Shown: positions 1 through 8,794 of the stretch, piece by piece
Layout: every line of letters begins with the position of its first letter
Numbering within the stretch: position 1 is the first letter of the stretch
NCBI RefSeq assembly: GCF_001647715.1
Contig: NZ_CP015600.1
Coordinates: 3,534,001-3,598,000 of the forward strand
Direction of reading: 5' to 3'
Length of the DNA: 64,000 nt
Origin: Pseudomonas antarctica
GTDB lineage: Bacteria; Pseudomonadota; Gammaproteobacteria; Pseudomonadales; Pseudomonadaceae
Translations under genes and position numbers: made by a program
Notes under the pieces: generated by a model
Database searches by the model: none
Told to the model about the DNA's origin: nothing
What the model saw: only the letters and a program-made list of their open reading frames with translations

Positions 1-1
1 A

Positions 2-922
2 ACCATCAACGAATACCTGCAAATCATTGAGAGCAACGACTTTCACGTGATTCTGGCGCCGACGCCGGCCGAGCGCGCCCAGGCGATCAAGGCCCATGGT
101 GGGCAGATCAAGGCGGTGCTGACCCGTGGGCCGTTGGGCTTGTATGCCGAGGAAATCGCTGCACTGCCGCTGCTGGAGATCATCTGCGTGATCGGCGCCG
201 GCTACGAGCATGTGGACCTGCAGGCGGCGAGCAATCGCGGGATTGTTGTGACCAACGGCGCGGGTGTGAACGCACCGTCAGTGGCCGACCACGCCATGGC
301 GTTGCTGCTGTCGCTGGTGCGCGGCATTCCGCAAACGGACGCAGCCGTAAGGCGCAGCGAATGGCCGAAGGTGATGCGCCCTTCCCTGGGCGGCAAACAC
401 CTGGGCATTCTCGGCCTTGGCGCGGTGGGCATGGAGATCGCCAAGCGCGCCGCCCTCGGGTTCGGCATGGAGGTGAGTTACCACAACCGCCAGCCCCGCG
501 ATGACGTGGATTACACCTACTGCGCAACGGCCGTGGAGCTTGCGCGCACATCGGACTTCCTGATCCTGGCAACACCCGGTGGCGCAAGCACCCGTCACCT
601 GATTGATCGCCACGCCCTGGACGCCCTGGGGCCGCACGGTTACCTGGTGAACATCGGGCGCGGCAGTGTGGTTGTGACCGCTGACCTGGTGACCGCCCTT
701 GAGCAGCGGCGTATCGGCGGTGCCGCACTGGATGTGTTCGACGATGAGCCCAAAGTGCCCGACGCCCTCAAACACCTGAGCAATACCGTGCTCACCTCCC
801 ATGTGGCCGGCCTGTCGCCGGAAGCGGCCCATGACACCGTGCAGCGCGTGGCCGACAACCTGGTGGAATACTTCGCGGGCCGCCCCGTTCTGACGCCCGT
901 TACCTTGCCGCCACGCAACTAG
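2..922 (+). CDS. 2-hydroxyacid dehydrogenase (5'-truncated by window edge)
   Basis: D-isomer-specific 2-hydroxyacid dehydrogenase, which reduces 2-keto acids (glyoxylate or hydroxypyruvate type) with NAD(P)H in the cytoplasm. The frame is open to the first base of the window, so the true start lies upstream; a GTG at 47 is internal. Visible are the Rossmann glycine motif LGLGAVG, the NIGRGSVV segment with the catalytic Arg, the acidic DDEP (catalytic Glu) and LTSHVAGLSPEA with the catalytic His. The order Arg-Glu-His is standard for the family. The substrate cannot be told from sequence; glyoxylate/hydroxypyruvate reductase is the usual annotation. Confidence 0.9.
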   Translation, partial: TINEYLQIIESNDFHVILAPTPAERAQAIKAHGGQIKAVLTRGPLGLYAEEIAALPLLEIICVIGAGYEHVDLQAASNRGIVVTNGAGVNAPSVADHAMALLLSLVRGIPQTDAAVRRSEWPKVMRPSLGGKHLGILGLGAVGMEIAKRAALGFGMEVSYHNRQPRDDVDYTYCATAVELARTSDFLILATPGGASTRHLIDRHALDALGPHGYLVNIGRGSVVVTADLVTALEQRRIGGAALDVFDDEPKVPDALKHLSNTVLTSHVAGLSPEAAHDTVQRVADNLVEYFAGRPVLTPVTLPPRN

Positions 923-1012
923 TAGCGATTAGCCAGCGCCTGCGCAAAACCTGACTACACTGTTTTCGGGGATGCTCAGGACGTCGGTGCAGGACCGGCG
1001 AAGGAACGCACA

Positions 1013-2869
1013 ATGTTTGGCCATGGACTCGGCCCGGCCCGCCAACGCGGGGTCATCGGCCTGGTGGGCGCTGTAACCCTCGGGATCGCGTTGTTGTTTC
1101 TGTTGCTGGTGATCGACAGCGGTCGCTTGTACCTGGAGAAGCGCAAGTTGCAGCGCGTCGCCGATACCGCGGCGCTGGAAGCGGTGAGCCGCGGCGGCAC
1201 ATGCGCGGCGCCCAATAACAATGCCGCGCAATTCGCAACGCAAAGCGCGGAACGCAACAACTTCAAGGTCGACGCCGATCGCACGCTGGCAATCGCCTGC
1301 GGCACCCTGGCCACCGGTGCTGACTTTATGCGCACCTTCAGCGCCGATCCCAACAAGGCCGACGCCATCCGGGTCATCGCCACCCATCGCGTCACGACCA
1401 GCGTTGGCCACGCCATCCACTCATTATTCTCGGGACGAACCCTCAGCCAGACCTCTCTCTTGAGCGCCACGGCGGTCGCTGCCGCACCCTCGCCGCCCGT
1501 GGCGACCCTCACCGTTCGCAGTACCTTGTTGACGGTGGACAGCACCAAATCGGCGGCACTCAATGGCTTGATCGGCGGTTTGCTGGGCGGCAAATTGCAA
1601 ATCGATGCGGTGGGTTGGAAAGGCTTGATCAACACGGACATCAGCTTGCTCAGCTACCTGGACGCGTTGGCTATCCGCCTGAATGTCAGCGCCGGCAACT
1701 ACGACCAGTTGCTCAAGACCGACGCGACCGTCGGCCAGTTGATCCAGGCCGCCATCGATGTGCTCAAGCTGGGCGGTGATGCGGTCAAGGTGGTGATCAA
1801 TAACCTCGAAGCAATCAAGCTGATTGCGCCAGGCACGCAGATCCTGCACCTGGGCGACCTGATCAATATACAAAACGGCACGGACAAGAGCGCCCTGGAC
1901 GTCAACCTGCAACTGTTCAACCTGATTCAGGGCTTTGTGCAGCTATCCAACAAAGCCAGCGCGGTGGCCGTCGAGTTGCCGGTGGACGTACTGGGGCTGC
2001 TGAATATCACGGTCAAGACCCGTGTCATCGAACCCGCGCAGATTTCTGCAATTGGCAACCCGCAGTTGATCGACACCCAGCCGATTTTTGTCAGGACCGC
2101 GCAAGTCCGCACCTGGATTTCCCTGAAGTTGCCCGTCATCGACGTGCTCAATAAAGTGATCGGCCTGGTCACCGATGTGGTGGGTTTGCTGCTGGGCAGT
2201 TCACTCGACCCTGTGCCGGGCACGCAAATAGACATAGCCCTCGAGGCCGCCAGCGGTAGCAGTTACGTCACCGGCTACCGCTGCAACGGGCCCGCCGACA
2301 AATCACTGTCCGTGTCAGGCAGCACGTCTGCGGTGCGATTGATGGTGGGCCAGATAGATCCGAAAAACCTGTTTTCCTCCACCGAAACCCTGAAAGTCGA
2401 CGATTTTCCGCTGCTCGACCTTGGCGTCAAAAAATGCAGTCAGGGCGTGTGCGAGCCTAGGCAGCCCTACGCAGTCGGCGGCCTCAGCCTGAGGGTCGAC
2501 AGCAGCGTGGCCGAGACCACGCGCAACCATGTCTACGTGGCGCCTCCGGAGGTGAAGCAGCCACCGAGCTATTTCAGCTTCAGTTCCAATAACGTCATCG
2601 GCAGCTTGAGCAACACCCTCAACGGTATTCGGCTGACTAGCCATACACCGACGCTCGACGGGCTTCTAGGCTTAGTGCTCGGCTTGGTGGTCGGCATACT
2701 GACCGAGGTCCTGAACCTGCTCAGCGGTATCATCTCAAGCCTGCTCAGCCCATTGCTCGACCCACTGGTCAACAGCCTGCTCGCCGGCCTGGGCATCGAC
2801 CTGGCAAAAGTCGAAATAGGTGCCAACCTGTCCTGCAACCCCGGTGGCCGGGCGATGCTGGTGATTTGA
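1013..2869 (+). CDS. TadG-like membrane-anchored protein, stand-alone
   Basis: A 618-residue protein whose N-terminus (QRGVIGLVGAVTLGIALLF, then DSGRLYLEKRKLQRVADTAA) is the typical single-pass anchor of TadE/TadG-like Flp-pilus assembly proteins. TadG proteins sit in the inner membrane with most of the chain outside the cytoplasm. The C-terminal ~100 residues are very rich in Leu/Gly/Ile and read like an amphipathic or membrane-associated repeat, followed by a short tail containing one Cys. An AAGGA ribosome site about 8 nt before the ATG supports the start. No other tad/flp gene is nearby, so a role in pilus assembly is inferred from the N-terminus only. Confidence 0.7.
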   Translation: MFGHGLGPARQRGVIGLVGAVTLGIALLFLLLVIDSGRLYLEKRKLQRVADTAALEAVSRGGTCAAPNNNAAQFATQSAERNNFKVDADRTLAIACGTLATGADFMRTFSADPNKADAIRVIATHRVTTSVGHAIHSLFSGRTLSQTSLLSATAVAAAPSPPVATLTVRSTLLTVDSTKSAALNGLIGGLLGGKLQIDAVGWKGLINTDISLLSYLDALAIRLNVSAGNYDQLLKTDATVGQLIQAAIDVLKLGGDAVKVVINNLEAIKLIAPGTQILHLGDLINIQNGTDKSALDVNLQLFNLIQGFVQLSNKASAVAVELPVDVLGLLNITVKTRVIEPAQISAIGNPQLIDTQPIFVRTAQVRTWISLKLPVIDVLNKVIGLVTDVVGLLLGSSLDPVPGTQIDIALEAASGSSYVTGYRCNGPADKSLSVSGSTSAVRLMVGQIDPKNLFSSTETLKVDDFPLLDLGVKKCSQGVCEPRQPYAVGGLSLRVDSSVAETTRNHVYVAPPEVKQPPSYFSFSSNNVIGSLSNTLNGIRLTSHTPTLDGLLGLVLGLVVGILTEVLNLLSGIISSLLSPLLDPLVNSLLAGLGIDLAKVEIGANLSCNPGGRAMLVI

Positions 2870-2999
2870 ACACATCAAGCCCGCTGATCATCATCCAACA
2901 CGCTAACCTATTAAGCCGCCCCGACCTTGTCGCTGGGCGGTGGTGCGCATTAGATTAGCCAATAGTCCAAGGCCTTTAGAATAAGCAGAAGGGATAAGC

Positions 3000-4067
3000 A
3001 TGGCGCTTAACGACCAATCGACCCAGATTCGCCCAGGCGAAGAACTTGATGCCAGCCTGATCGATCCCTACCTCAAGGCCCACATTCCGGGCTTGAGCGG
3101 CACGGTCAAAATCAGCCAGTTCCCCGGCGGTGCGTCGAACCTGACTTACCTGCTTGAATACCCGGGCCAGGAATTCGTGCTGCGGCGCCCGCCGTTTGGC
3201 CACAAGGCCAAGTCCGCCCATGACATGGGCCGCGAGTACCGCATTCTCAACCAGCTGAAAGACGGCTTCCCCTATTGCCCTAAAGCCTATGTGCATTGCA
3301 CCGATGAGTCGGTGATCGGCGCCGAGTTCTATGTGATGGAACGGGTCAACGGCATCATTCTGCGCTCCGACCTGCCGCCCGAGCTGGGCCTGGATGCGGC
3401 CAGGACCGAAGCCCTGTGCAAAAGCTTTATCGACAAGTTCGTCGAACTGCACCAAGTCGATTACACCGCCTGCGGCCTGGCCGACCTGGGCAAGCCTGAA
3501 GGCTACGTAGAGCGCCAGATTCGCGGCTGGAGCGACCGCTACGAAAAAGCCCTGACCCCCGATGCCCCACGCTGGGAAGCGGTGCGCGCATGGCTCAACG
3601 ACAAGATGCCGGCCGACCACCCTACCTCCAGCATCGTGCACAACGACTACCGCTTCGACAATGTGATCCTCGACCCCAACAACCCGATGCAGATCATCGG
3701 CGTGCTGGACTGGGAGCTGACCACCTTGGGCGACCCGTTGATGGATTTGGGCAACACCCTCGCCTACTGGATCGAAGCCGCTGACCCCGCGCCCGTGCAA
3801 CTGATGCGCCGCCAGCCGAGCAACGCCCCCGGCATGCTCACGCGCCGCCAGTTCGTCGATTACTACGCCGAGCGCGCCGGCATCCAGGTCGACAATTTCG
3901 ATTTCTATTACACCTACGGCCTGTTCCGCCTGGCCGGTATCGTGCAGCAGATCTACTACCGCTTTTTCCACGGCCAAACCCAGGACAAACGCTTTGCGCA
4001 GTTCATCCATATGAACAAGCTGCTGGAGCAAATGAGCCTGAATGTCATCGACAAATCCGCCCTCTGA
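3000..4067 (+). CDS. Phosphotransferase family protein (APH/ACAD10-like kinase fold)
   Basis: A 355-residue aminoglycoside-phosphotransferase-fold protein. The catalytic loop reads H214-N-D-Y-R-F-D-N (HxDxxxxN type), followed by the metal-binding VLDWELTTLGDP segment. This subgroup resembles the kinase part of ACAD10/11 and is usually found with acyl-CoA or short-chain dehydrogenases, so it probably phosphorylates a hydroxyacyl or alcohol metabolite rather than an antibiotic. The SDR gene starts 10 nt after its stop codon, so the two are probably co-transcribed. The actual substrate is unknown. Confidence 0.85.
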   Translation: MALNDQSTQIRPGEELDASLIDPYLKAHIPGLSGTVKISQFPGGASNLTYLLEYPGQEFVLRRPPFGHKAKSAHDMGREYRILNQLKDGFPYCPKAYVHCTDESVIGAEFYVMERVNGIILRSDLPPELGLDAARTEALCKSFIDKFVELHQVDYTACGLADLGKPEGYVERQIRGWSDRYEKALTPDAPRWEAVRAWLNDKMPADHPTSSIVHNDYRFDNVILDPNNPMQIIGVLDWELTTLGDPLMDLGNTLAYWIEAADPAPVQLMRRQPSNAPGMLTRRQFVDYYAERAGIQVDNFDFYYTYGLFRLAGIVQQIYYRFFHGQTQDKRFAQFIHMNKLLEQMSLNVIDKSAL

Positions 4068-4077
4068 AGGAAACCTT

Positions 4078-4845
4078 ATGTCCAAGACTCACCTGTTCGA
4101 CCTCGACGGCAAGATTGCTTTTGTTTCCGGCGCCAGCCGCGGTATCGGTGAAGCCATTGCCAAGCTCCTGGCCCAGCAAGGCGCCCATGTGATTGTCTCC
4201 AGCCGCAAGCTTGAAGGCTGCCAGCACGTGGCCGATGCGATCATCGCCGCAGGCGGCAAGGCCACCGCCGTGGCCTGCCATATCGGCGAAATGGAACAGA
4301 TCACCCAGGTGTTCGCCGGCATCCGTGAACAGTTCGGGCGCCTGGATATCCTGGTCAACAACGCCGCGACCAACCCGCAATTCTGCAACGTGCTCGACAC
4401 CGACCTCGGCGCCTTCCAGAAGACGGTTGACGTCAACATTCGCGGCTACTTCTTCATGTCCGTGGAAGCCGGCAAGCTGATGCGCGATAACGGCGGCGGC
4501 AGCATCATCAACGTGGCGTCGATCAACGGTATTTCCCCAGGTGTATTCCAGGGTATTTACTCGGTGACCAAGGCCGCCGTGATCAACATGACCAAGGTAT
4601 TTGCCAAAGAGTGCGCGGCGTTCGGCATCCGTTGCAACGCCCTGCTGCCTGGCCTGACCGACACCAAGTTCGCTTCGGCGCTGGTGAAGAACGACGCGAT
4701 CCTGAAAATGGCCCTGGCGCAGATCCCACTCAAGCGCGTGGCGGACCCGAGCGAAATGGCCGGCGCGGTGTTGTTCCTGGCCAGCGATGCCTCCAGCTAC
4801 ACCACCGGTATATCGCTGAATGTGGACGGTGGTTTCCTGTCCTGA
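4078..4845 (+). CDS. SDR family oxidoreductase
   Basis: Classical short-chain dehydrogenase/reductase of 255 residues. The N-terminal cofactor motif is SGASRGIGEAIA, the NNAA motif follows, and the catalytic Ser-Tyr-Lys set is visible, with Y161 and K165 in YSVTKAAV. The end (YTTGISLNVDGG) is typical of the family. The ATG at 4078 follows a GAAGGAAA ribosome site; an upstream in-frame ATG at 4042 would lie inside the preceding gene. It follows the kinase-fold gene by 10 nt and probably acts in the same pathway. Substrate not deducible. Confidence 0.9.
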   Translation: MSKTHLFDLDGKIAFVSGASRGIGEAIAKLLAQQGAHVIVSSRKLEGCQHVADAIIAAGGKATAVACHIGEMEQITQVFAGIREQFGRLDILVNNAATNPQFCNVLDTDLGAFQKTVDVNIRGYFFMSVEAGKLMRDNGGGSIINVASINGISPGVFQGIYSVTKAAVINMTKVFAKECAAFGIRCNALLPGLTDTKFASALVKNDAILKMALAQIPLKRVADPSEMAGAVLFLASDASSYTTGISLNVDGGFLS

Positions 4846-4875
4846 CCCGCCAGGCACAACCACATCCCTATGAGA

Positions 4876-4906
4876 GCTGGCACGCCCGCGACAGCGGCGT
4901 GCCAGC
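4876..4906. terminator. Hairpin between convergent SDR and tag genes
   Basis: Perfect 11-bp stem GCTGGCACGCC / GGCGTGCCAGC with a 9-nt loop. It lies between the stops of two convergent genes and lacks a clear T-run, so it may be a degenerate REP unit serving as a transcription end. Confidence 0.45.
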
Positions 4907-4958
4907 CATTGGATTGACCGGCACAGCGCCATCATGCGCAAGCTTGAAGCCGATTGGT

Positions 4959-5588
4959 TCAGGGGCGCTTGAACTGTTGGCGTAGCGCTTCGATCCGCGG
5001 TCGGCAGGCACACCCTTCCAAGTGGTCATTGACCATGCCCATGGCCTGCATCAGCGCATACATCGTGGTCGGGCCGACAAAGGTCCAGCCGCGTTTCTTC
5101 AAGGCTTTCGACAAACGCACCGAAGCCGGTGACGTCGGGTTGCCTGTCCAGTAAGCCACGTCCACCACCTGCGGACGCTCATCATCCACAGGTTCAAATG
5201 CCCACAGCCAGCGCGCCAGCGAGCCGGTTTCATCCACCAGTTCACACGCTCTGCGCGCATTGTTGATGGTAGAGACGATCTTCGCGCGGTTGCGCACGAT
5301 GCCCGGGTCATTCATCAGCCGCGCTATGTCGGGCTCGGTGTATTGCGCCACGCGGCGAAAGTCAAAGCCCTCAAACGCGGCCCGAAACTGCTCGCGCTTG
5401 CGCAAAATGGTGATCCAGGCCATGCCCGCCTGAAAACCTTCCAGGCAGATCTTCTCGTACAACTGGATATCGTCGGCTACCGGCACGCCCCATTCATCAT
5501 CGTGGTAACGCGGGTACTCCGGCGCCGCCGTGCGCCAGGTGCAGTGAGTCAGCCCTGCTGCATTCGTGGTCAGTCCTGGTTTGTCCAT
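4959..5588 (-). CDS. tag: DNA-3-methyladenine glycosylase I
   Basis: Constitutive base-excision repair enzyme that removes 3-methyladenine from alkylated DNA. The sequence shows the Tag family hallmarks: THCTWRTAAPEYPRYHDDEWGVP near the N-terminus with the zinc-ligand Cys and His, the GFQAGMAWITILRKRE segment, the GWTFVGPTTMYALMQAMGMVNDH block and the C-terminal zinc ligands around HLEGCAC. Of the clustered Met codons (5606, 5591, 5588), 5588 or 5591 gives the usual N-terminus. It is convergent with the SDR gene and appears monocistronic. Confidence 0.95.
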   Translation of the reverse strand: MDKPGLTTNAAGLTHCTWRTAAPEYPRYHDDEWGVPVADDIQLYEKICLEGFQAGMAWITILRKREQFRAAFEGFDFRRVAQYTEPDIARLMNDPGIVRNRAKIVSTINNARRACELVDETGSLARWLWAFEPVDDERPQVVDVAYWTGNPTSPASVRLSKALKKRGWTFVGPTTMYALMQAMGMVNDHLEGCACRPRIEALRQQFKRP

Positions 5589-5673
5589 CATCACCTCGCG
5601 GAACAAGCGGCGGATGATAAGCGAAAATTTTTCCGACCCGCCAACCGCTCAAGCATCGCAATCACCGACAAAC

Positions 5674-5769
5674 TGGTCAGACCGGGACCGGTCAAGCACC
5701 GAATATTTACTTGTGGTTTCAAAAAAACCCGGCGTAGACTGGCCGCGCACTGGACTTACCGGTAAGACC
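5674..5769. promoter_or_regulatory. Candidate GntR/FCD operators upstream of the dicarboxylate transporter
   Basis: TGGTCAGACCG at 5674-5684 fits the TnGTnnnACnA style of FadR-subfamily operators except for its last base and is followed by the palindrome GACCGGTC. A second dyad, GGACTTACCGGTAAGACC (5752-5769, one mismatched pair), contains the perfect palindrome CTTACCGGTAAG. Both precede the transporter gene, and two FCD-type GntR regulators lie just downstream of it. Binding is inferred. Confidence 0.35.
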
Positions 5770-5819
5770 ACAACAATTAAGCCCTGGAACCACCAGGGCA
5801 CCGAATAGAGATCCCTCCC

Positions 5820-7130
5820 ATGCTCAGATGGTGCTCGCGTTCGATTTTCCTGCAAGTCGTGATTGGCCTGATGCTCGGCATCGTCTGCGGCCTGGCCCTT
5901 CCCGAATTCTCCTCGCAACTCAAACCCTTGGGTGACGGCTTTATCAAGCTGATCAAGATGCTGATTGGCCTGATCGTGTTTTGCGTAGTGGTCAGCGGTA
6001 TTTCCGGCGCCGGCGACTTGAAAAAAGTCGGGCGTATCGGACTCAAGTCGGTGATCTACTTTGAAGTGCTCACCACCGTCGCCCTGGTGATCGGCCTGAT
6101 CATGGCCTTCAGCACCGGTATCGGCACCGGCGCCAATATCCACCTGGAACAGTTGTCCTCCGCCGGCCTGAATGAACTGGCCGACAAGGGCCAGCATATC
6201 CGCGGCACCAGCCAGTTCCTGATGGAGCTGATTCCCAACTCGGTGATCGGCGCCTTCGCCGACAACAATGTGCTGCAAGTGCTGCTGTTCTCGGTGCTGT
6301 TCGGCAGCGCGCTGAACCTGGTGGGTGAAGCCGCTTCCGGCATCTCGCGGCTGATCAATGAACTGAGCCATGTCATCTTCCGCATCATGGGCATGATCGT
6401 ACGCCTGGCGCCCATCGGCGTGTTCGGTGCCATCGCCTTCACCACCAGCACTTATGGCCTGGATTCGCTGCAACACCTGGGCAGCCTGGTGGGCTTGTTC
6501 TACCTGACCTGCTTGGCCTTTGTCGGGCTGGTGCTTGGCCTGGTAATGCGCCTGTCCGGCCTGCGCATGCTGCCGCTGCTCAAGTACCTGCGCGAAGAGC
6601 TGCTGATCGTGATGGGCACCGCGTCGTCCGACGCCGTGCTGCCACAGATCATGCGCAAACTTGAACACCTGGGCATCGGCAGCTCGACGGTCGGCCTGGT
6701 GATTCCAACCGGCTACTCGTTCAACCTCGACGGTTTCTCGATCTACCTGACCCTGGCCATCGTGTTTATCGCCAATGCCACCGGCACGCCGTTGTCGATG
6801 ACCGACCTGTTGACCATTTTGCTGGTGTCGCTGATCACCTCCAAAGGTGCCCACGGGATTCCAGGCTCGGCGCTGGTGATTCTGGCGGCGACCCTCACGG
6901 CCATTCCGGCGATTCCGGTGGTGGGCCTGGTGCTGGTGCTGGCGGTGGACTGGTTCATGGGCATCGGCCGCGCGCTGACCAACCTGATCGGCAACTGTGT
7001 CGCCACCGTGGCCATTGCACGCTGGGAAAAAGACATCGATATCCAGCGCGCCAACAAGGTGCTGCACGGCGAGCAAGGCTATGCCTTTCAGGCCAAGAAG
7101 CCGGTGTTGCCGGCGCATCAGGAGTTCTGA
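5820..7130 (+). CDS. Dicarboxylate/amino acid:cation symporter (DctA family)
   Basis: A 436-residue inner-membrane DAACS-family symporter that takes up C4-dicarboxylates (or related acids) with protons or sodium. It has about eight hydrophobic segments, the two re-entrant-loop regions, and family motifs such as GTASSDAVLPQIMRKLEHLG, VIPTGYSFNLDG and SKGAHGIPGSALV. The leader contains a GCCCTGG/CCAGGGC hairpin (5781-5799) upstream of the start. It is divergent from tag and followed by two GntR-type regulators, suggesting substrate-controlled expression. It could be DctA itself or a paralogue for another organic acid. Confidence 0.88.
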   Translation: MLRWCSRSIFLQVVIGLMLGIVCGLALPEFSSQLKPLGDGFIKLIKMLIGLIVFCVVVSGISGAGDLKKVGRIGLKSVIYFEVLTTVALVIGLIMAFSTGIGTGANIHLEQLSSAGLNELADKGQHIRGTSQFLMELIPNSVIGAFADNNVLQVLLFSVLFGSALNLVGEAASGISRLINELSHVIFRIMGMIVRLAPIGVFGAIAFTTSTYGLDSLQHLGSLVGLFYLTCLAFVGLVLGLVMRLSGLRMLPLLKYLREELLIVMGTASSDAVLPQIMRKLEHLGIGSSTVGLVIPTGYSFNLDGFSIYLTLAIVFIANATGTPLSMTDLLTILLVSLITSKGAHGIPGSALVILAATLTAIPAIPVVGLVLVLAVDWFMGIGRALTNLIGNCVATVAIARWEKDIDIQRANKVLHGEQGYAFQAKKPVLPAHQEF

Positions 7131-7156
7131 CCCATTCTATGAGCGAGACAGATCAA

Positions 7157-7248
7157 CTGTGGGAGCGGGCTTGCTCGCGAAGGCGTTGGGTCAGCTAAAT
7201 AATAAGCTGACTGACACTCCGTATTCGCGAGCAAGCCCGCTCCCACAG
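7157..7248. repeat. REPIN (GTGGGAGCGGGCTTGCTCGCGAA type)
   Basis: Two REP units in inverted orientation, each with an internal palindrome (GCGGGCTTGCTCGC), flanking a ~45-nt spacer. It sits just after the transporter stop codon. Confidence 0.9.
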
Positions 7249-7301
7249 TTTGACCGTCGCCAGTTTGGCCATTGTATTTGCACTCTCAAGGAGACGTAGA
7301 C

Positions 7302-8003
7302 GTGATCAGCACCTCAACCGTCGTCAACTCAGTCGTAGAAAAACTGCGCGCGGCCCTGGCCCGGGGCCAGTGGCGGCGTGGCGAAATGCTGCCCGGCCAG
7401 CGCGAACTGGCCGAGCAGATGGGCATCAGTCGCCCGAGCCTGCGTGAAGCCGTGATCGTGCTGGAAACCCTCGGCCTGGTGCGTTCGATGCCGGGCAAGG
7501 GCGTGGTGGTGCTGGAAACCAGCCTCAGCGAACCGCAATCGAGCGACGCCGTGGCGGACGCAAGCCTCGAAGACATCCTGCAACTGCGCTACACCCTTGA
7601 GCCCTTCATCGTCGGCCTGGTCGCTCAGTCCATCAGCAGCAAGGAAGTCGGCCAACTGCGCCTGACACTCATGGACATGCGCGAAGCCCTGGATGCCGGC
7701 GATGCCGAAGCGGGCATGAACGCCTACATCGGCTTCCACGAAGAACTGTTCGCCCTCACCTCCAACCCGATCTTCCAGAACGTGGTGCAACAGACCAGCA
7801 ACGCCCTCAAGCAGAGCGCCCAGGTGTTGCGTAACTCACCCGAACACCTGGCGGAACGCCTGCAGGAAAACGAGGCCGTGGTGCGCGCGATCCGCAACAA
7901 GAACAGCGCCCTGGCGAGTGCCGAAATGCGTCGGCACATCCTTCAGGAAGGCCTGCGCATGGGCATTCGCTTGAACATCCCGGACGACCATCTGGGCAGC
8001 TGA
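7302..8003 (+). CDS. FadR/GntR-family transcriptional regulator (FCD domain) 1
   Basis: A 233-residue repressor-type regulator. The N-terminal winged helix contains GEMLPGQRELAEQMGISRPSLREAV, the GntR signature, and the C-terminal FCD ligand domain contains the metal-binding LRYTLEPFIV and FHEELFALTSNP motifs. The GTG at 7302 is chosen because AAGGAG lies 8 nt upstream. The next regulator gene begins 17 nt after its stop, so the two probably share a transcript. It probably controls the DctA-family gene in response to a carboxylate ligand (inference from position). Confidence 0.88.
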   Translation: MISTSTVVNSVVEKLRAALARGQWRRGEMLPGQRELAEQMGISRPSLREAVIVLETLGLVRSMPGKGVVVLETSLSEPQSSDAVADASLEDILQLRYTLEPFIVGLVAQSISSKEVGQLRLTLMDMREALDAGDAEAGMNAYIGFHEELFALTSNPIFQNVVQQTSNALKQSAQVLRNSPEHLAERLQENEAVVRAIRNKNSALASAEMRRHILQEGLRMGIRLNIPDDHLGS

Positions 8004-8020
8004 CTTTTTGGAGACAGGCC

Positions 8021-8776
8021 ATGACCGCTCACGCGCTGCACCGCAAATCAGTCCTCACCGCCCTGCCCGCGATGCGCCTGGTGGCAGGTAAAAAGCCGTC
8101 GGTGGAAGACATCTACCCGCGCCTGTTCGACGCCATTCTGGAACAACGCATCGCACCCGCCAGCCGTTTTACCGAAGAAAGCCTGGGCGAAACCTTTGGT
8201 GTGAGCCGCAGCGTGATTCGCCGGGTACTGGCAAAGCTTTCGCATCAGCAAGTCATCATTCTGCGCCCCAACCAGCGCGCCCAAGTGGCCGCGCCGGATG
8301 CCCTGCAGACGCGACAGATTCTGGAAGCGCGACGCCTGACGGAAATCACCGTGGTGCAGTTGGCCTGTGTGCACGCCACACCGACCCAGGTTCGGCACTT
8401 GCATGAGCTGATCGCTCGCGAACGTGAGTGCATCGAGCGCGATCAACGCGGGCCGGCGATTCGCCTGTCCGGGGAATTCCACCTGCAATTGGCCGCGATG
8501 GCGCGGAATGCTCCGCTGGCTCAGTTTCTCAACAGCCTGGTACCGCTGACCTCGCTGATCATCGCCCAATATGAGGCGCACGCCTGCACGTACTGTGCGT
8601 GGCAGGAGCATGCAGCCATTGTCGACGCCGTCGAGCAACGGGATGTGAACAGCGCAGTCAGCCTGATGACCGAGCATCTGGATCACCTGGAAACCAAGCT
8701 ACTGAGCCGCGCTGCATTTGCGAAAAACCCGACAGAACCGGTTATCGCTGACAGGCAAAATGCATTCATTCCTTAG
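8021..8776 (+). CDS. GntR-family transcriptional regulator (FCD domain) 2
   Basis: A 251-residue GntR/FCD protein. The winged helix includes RFTEESLGETFGVSRSVIRRVL, and the C-terminal all-helical FCD domain includes FHLQLAAMARN and HAAIVDAVEQRD. A TTGGAGACAG ribosome site precedes the ATG. Two unlike FCD regulators in tandem are unusual; this one has an N-terminal extension of about 25 residues before the DNA-binding domain. The effector is unknown; carboxylates or purine-derived acids are plausible for this subfamily. Confidence 0.85.
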   Translation: MTAHALHRKSVLTALPAMRLVAGKKPSVEDIYPRLFDAILEQRIAPASRFTEESLGETFGVSRSVIRRVLAKLSHQQVIILRPNQRAQVAAPDALQTRQILEARRLTEITVVQLACVHATPTQVRHLHELIARERECIERDQRGPAIRLSGEFHLQLAAMARNAPLAQFLNSLVPLTSLIIAQYEAHACTYCAWQEHAAIVDAVEQRDVNSAVSLMTEHLDHLETKLLSRAAFAKNPTEPVIADRQNAFIP

Positions 8777-8794
8777 CTCACGTCTTACACGCGG

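Noticed and set aside
5649..7118. A 489-codon minus-strand frame antisense to the dicarboxylate transporter.
   Set aside because: His/Gln/Gly-rich translation typical of antisense frames in GC-rich genes; the sense strand encodes a clear transporter.
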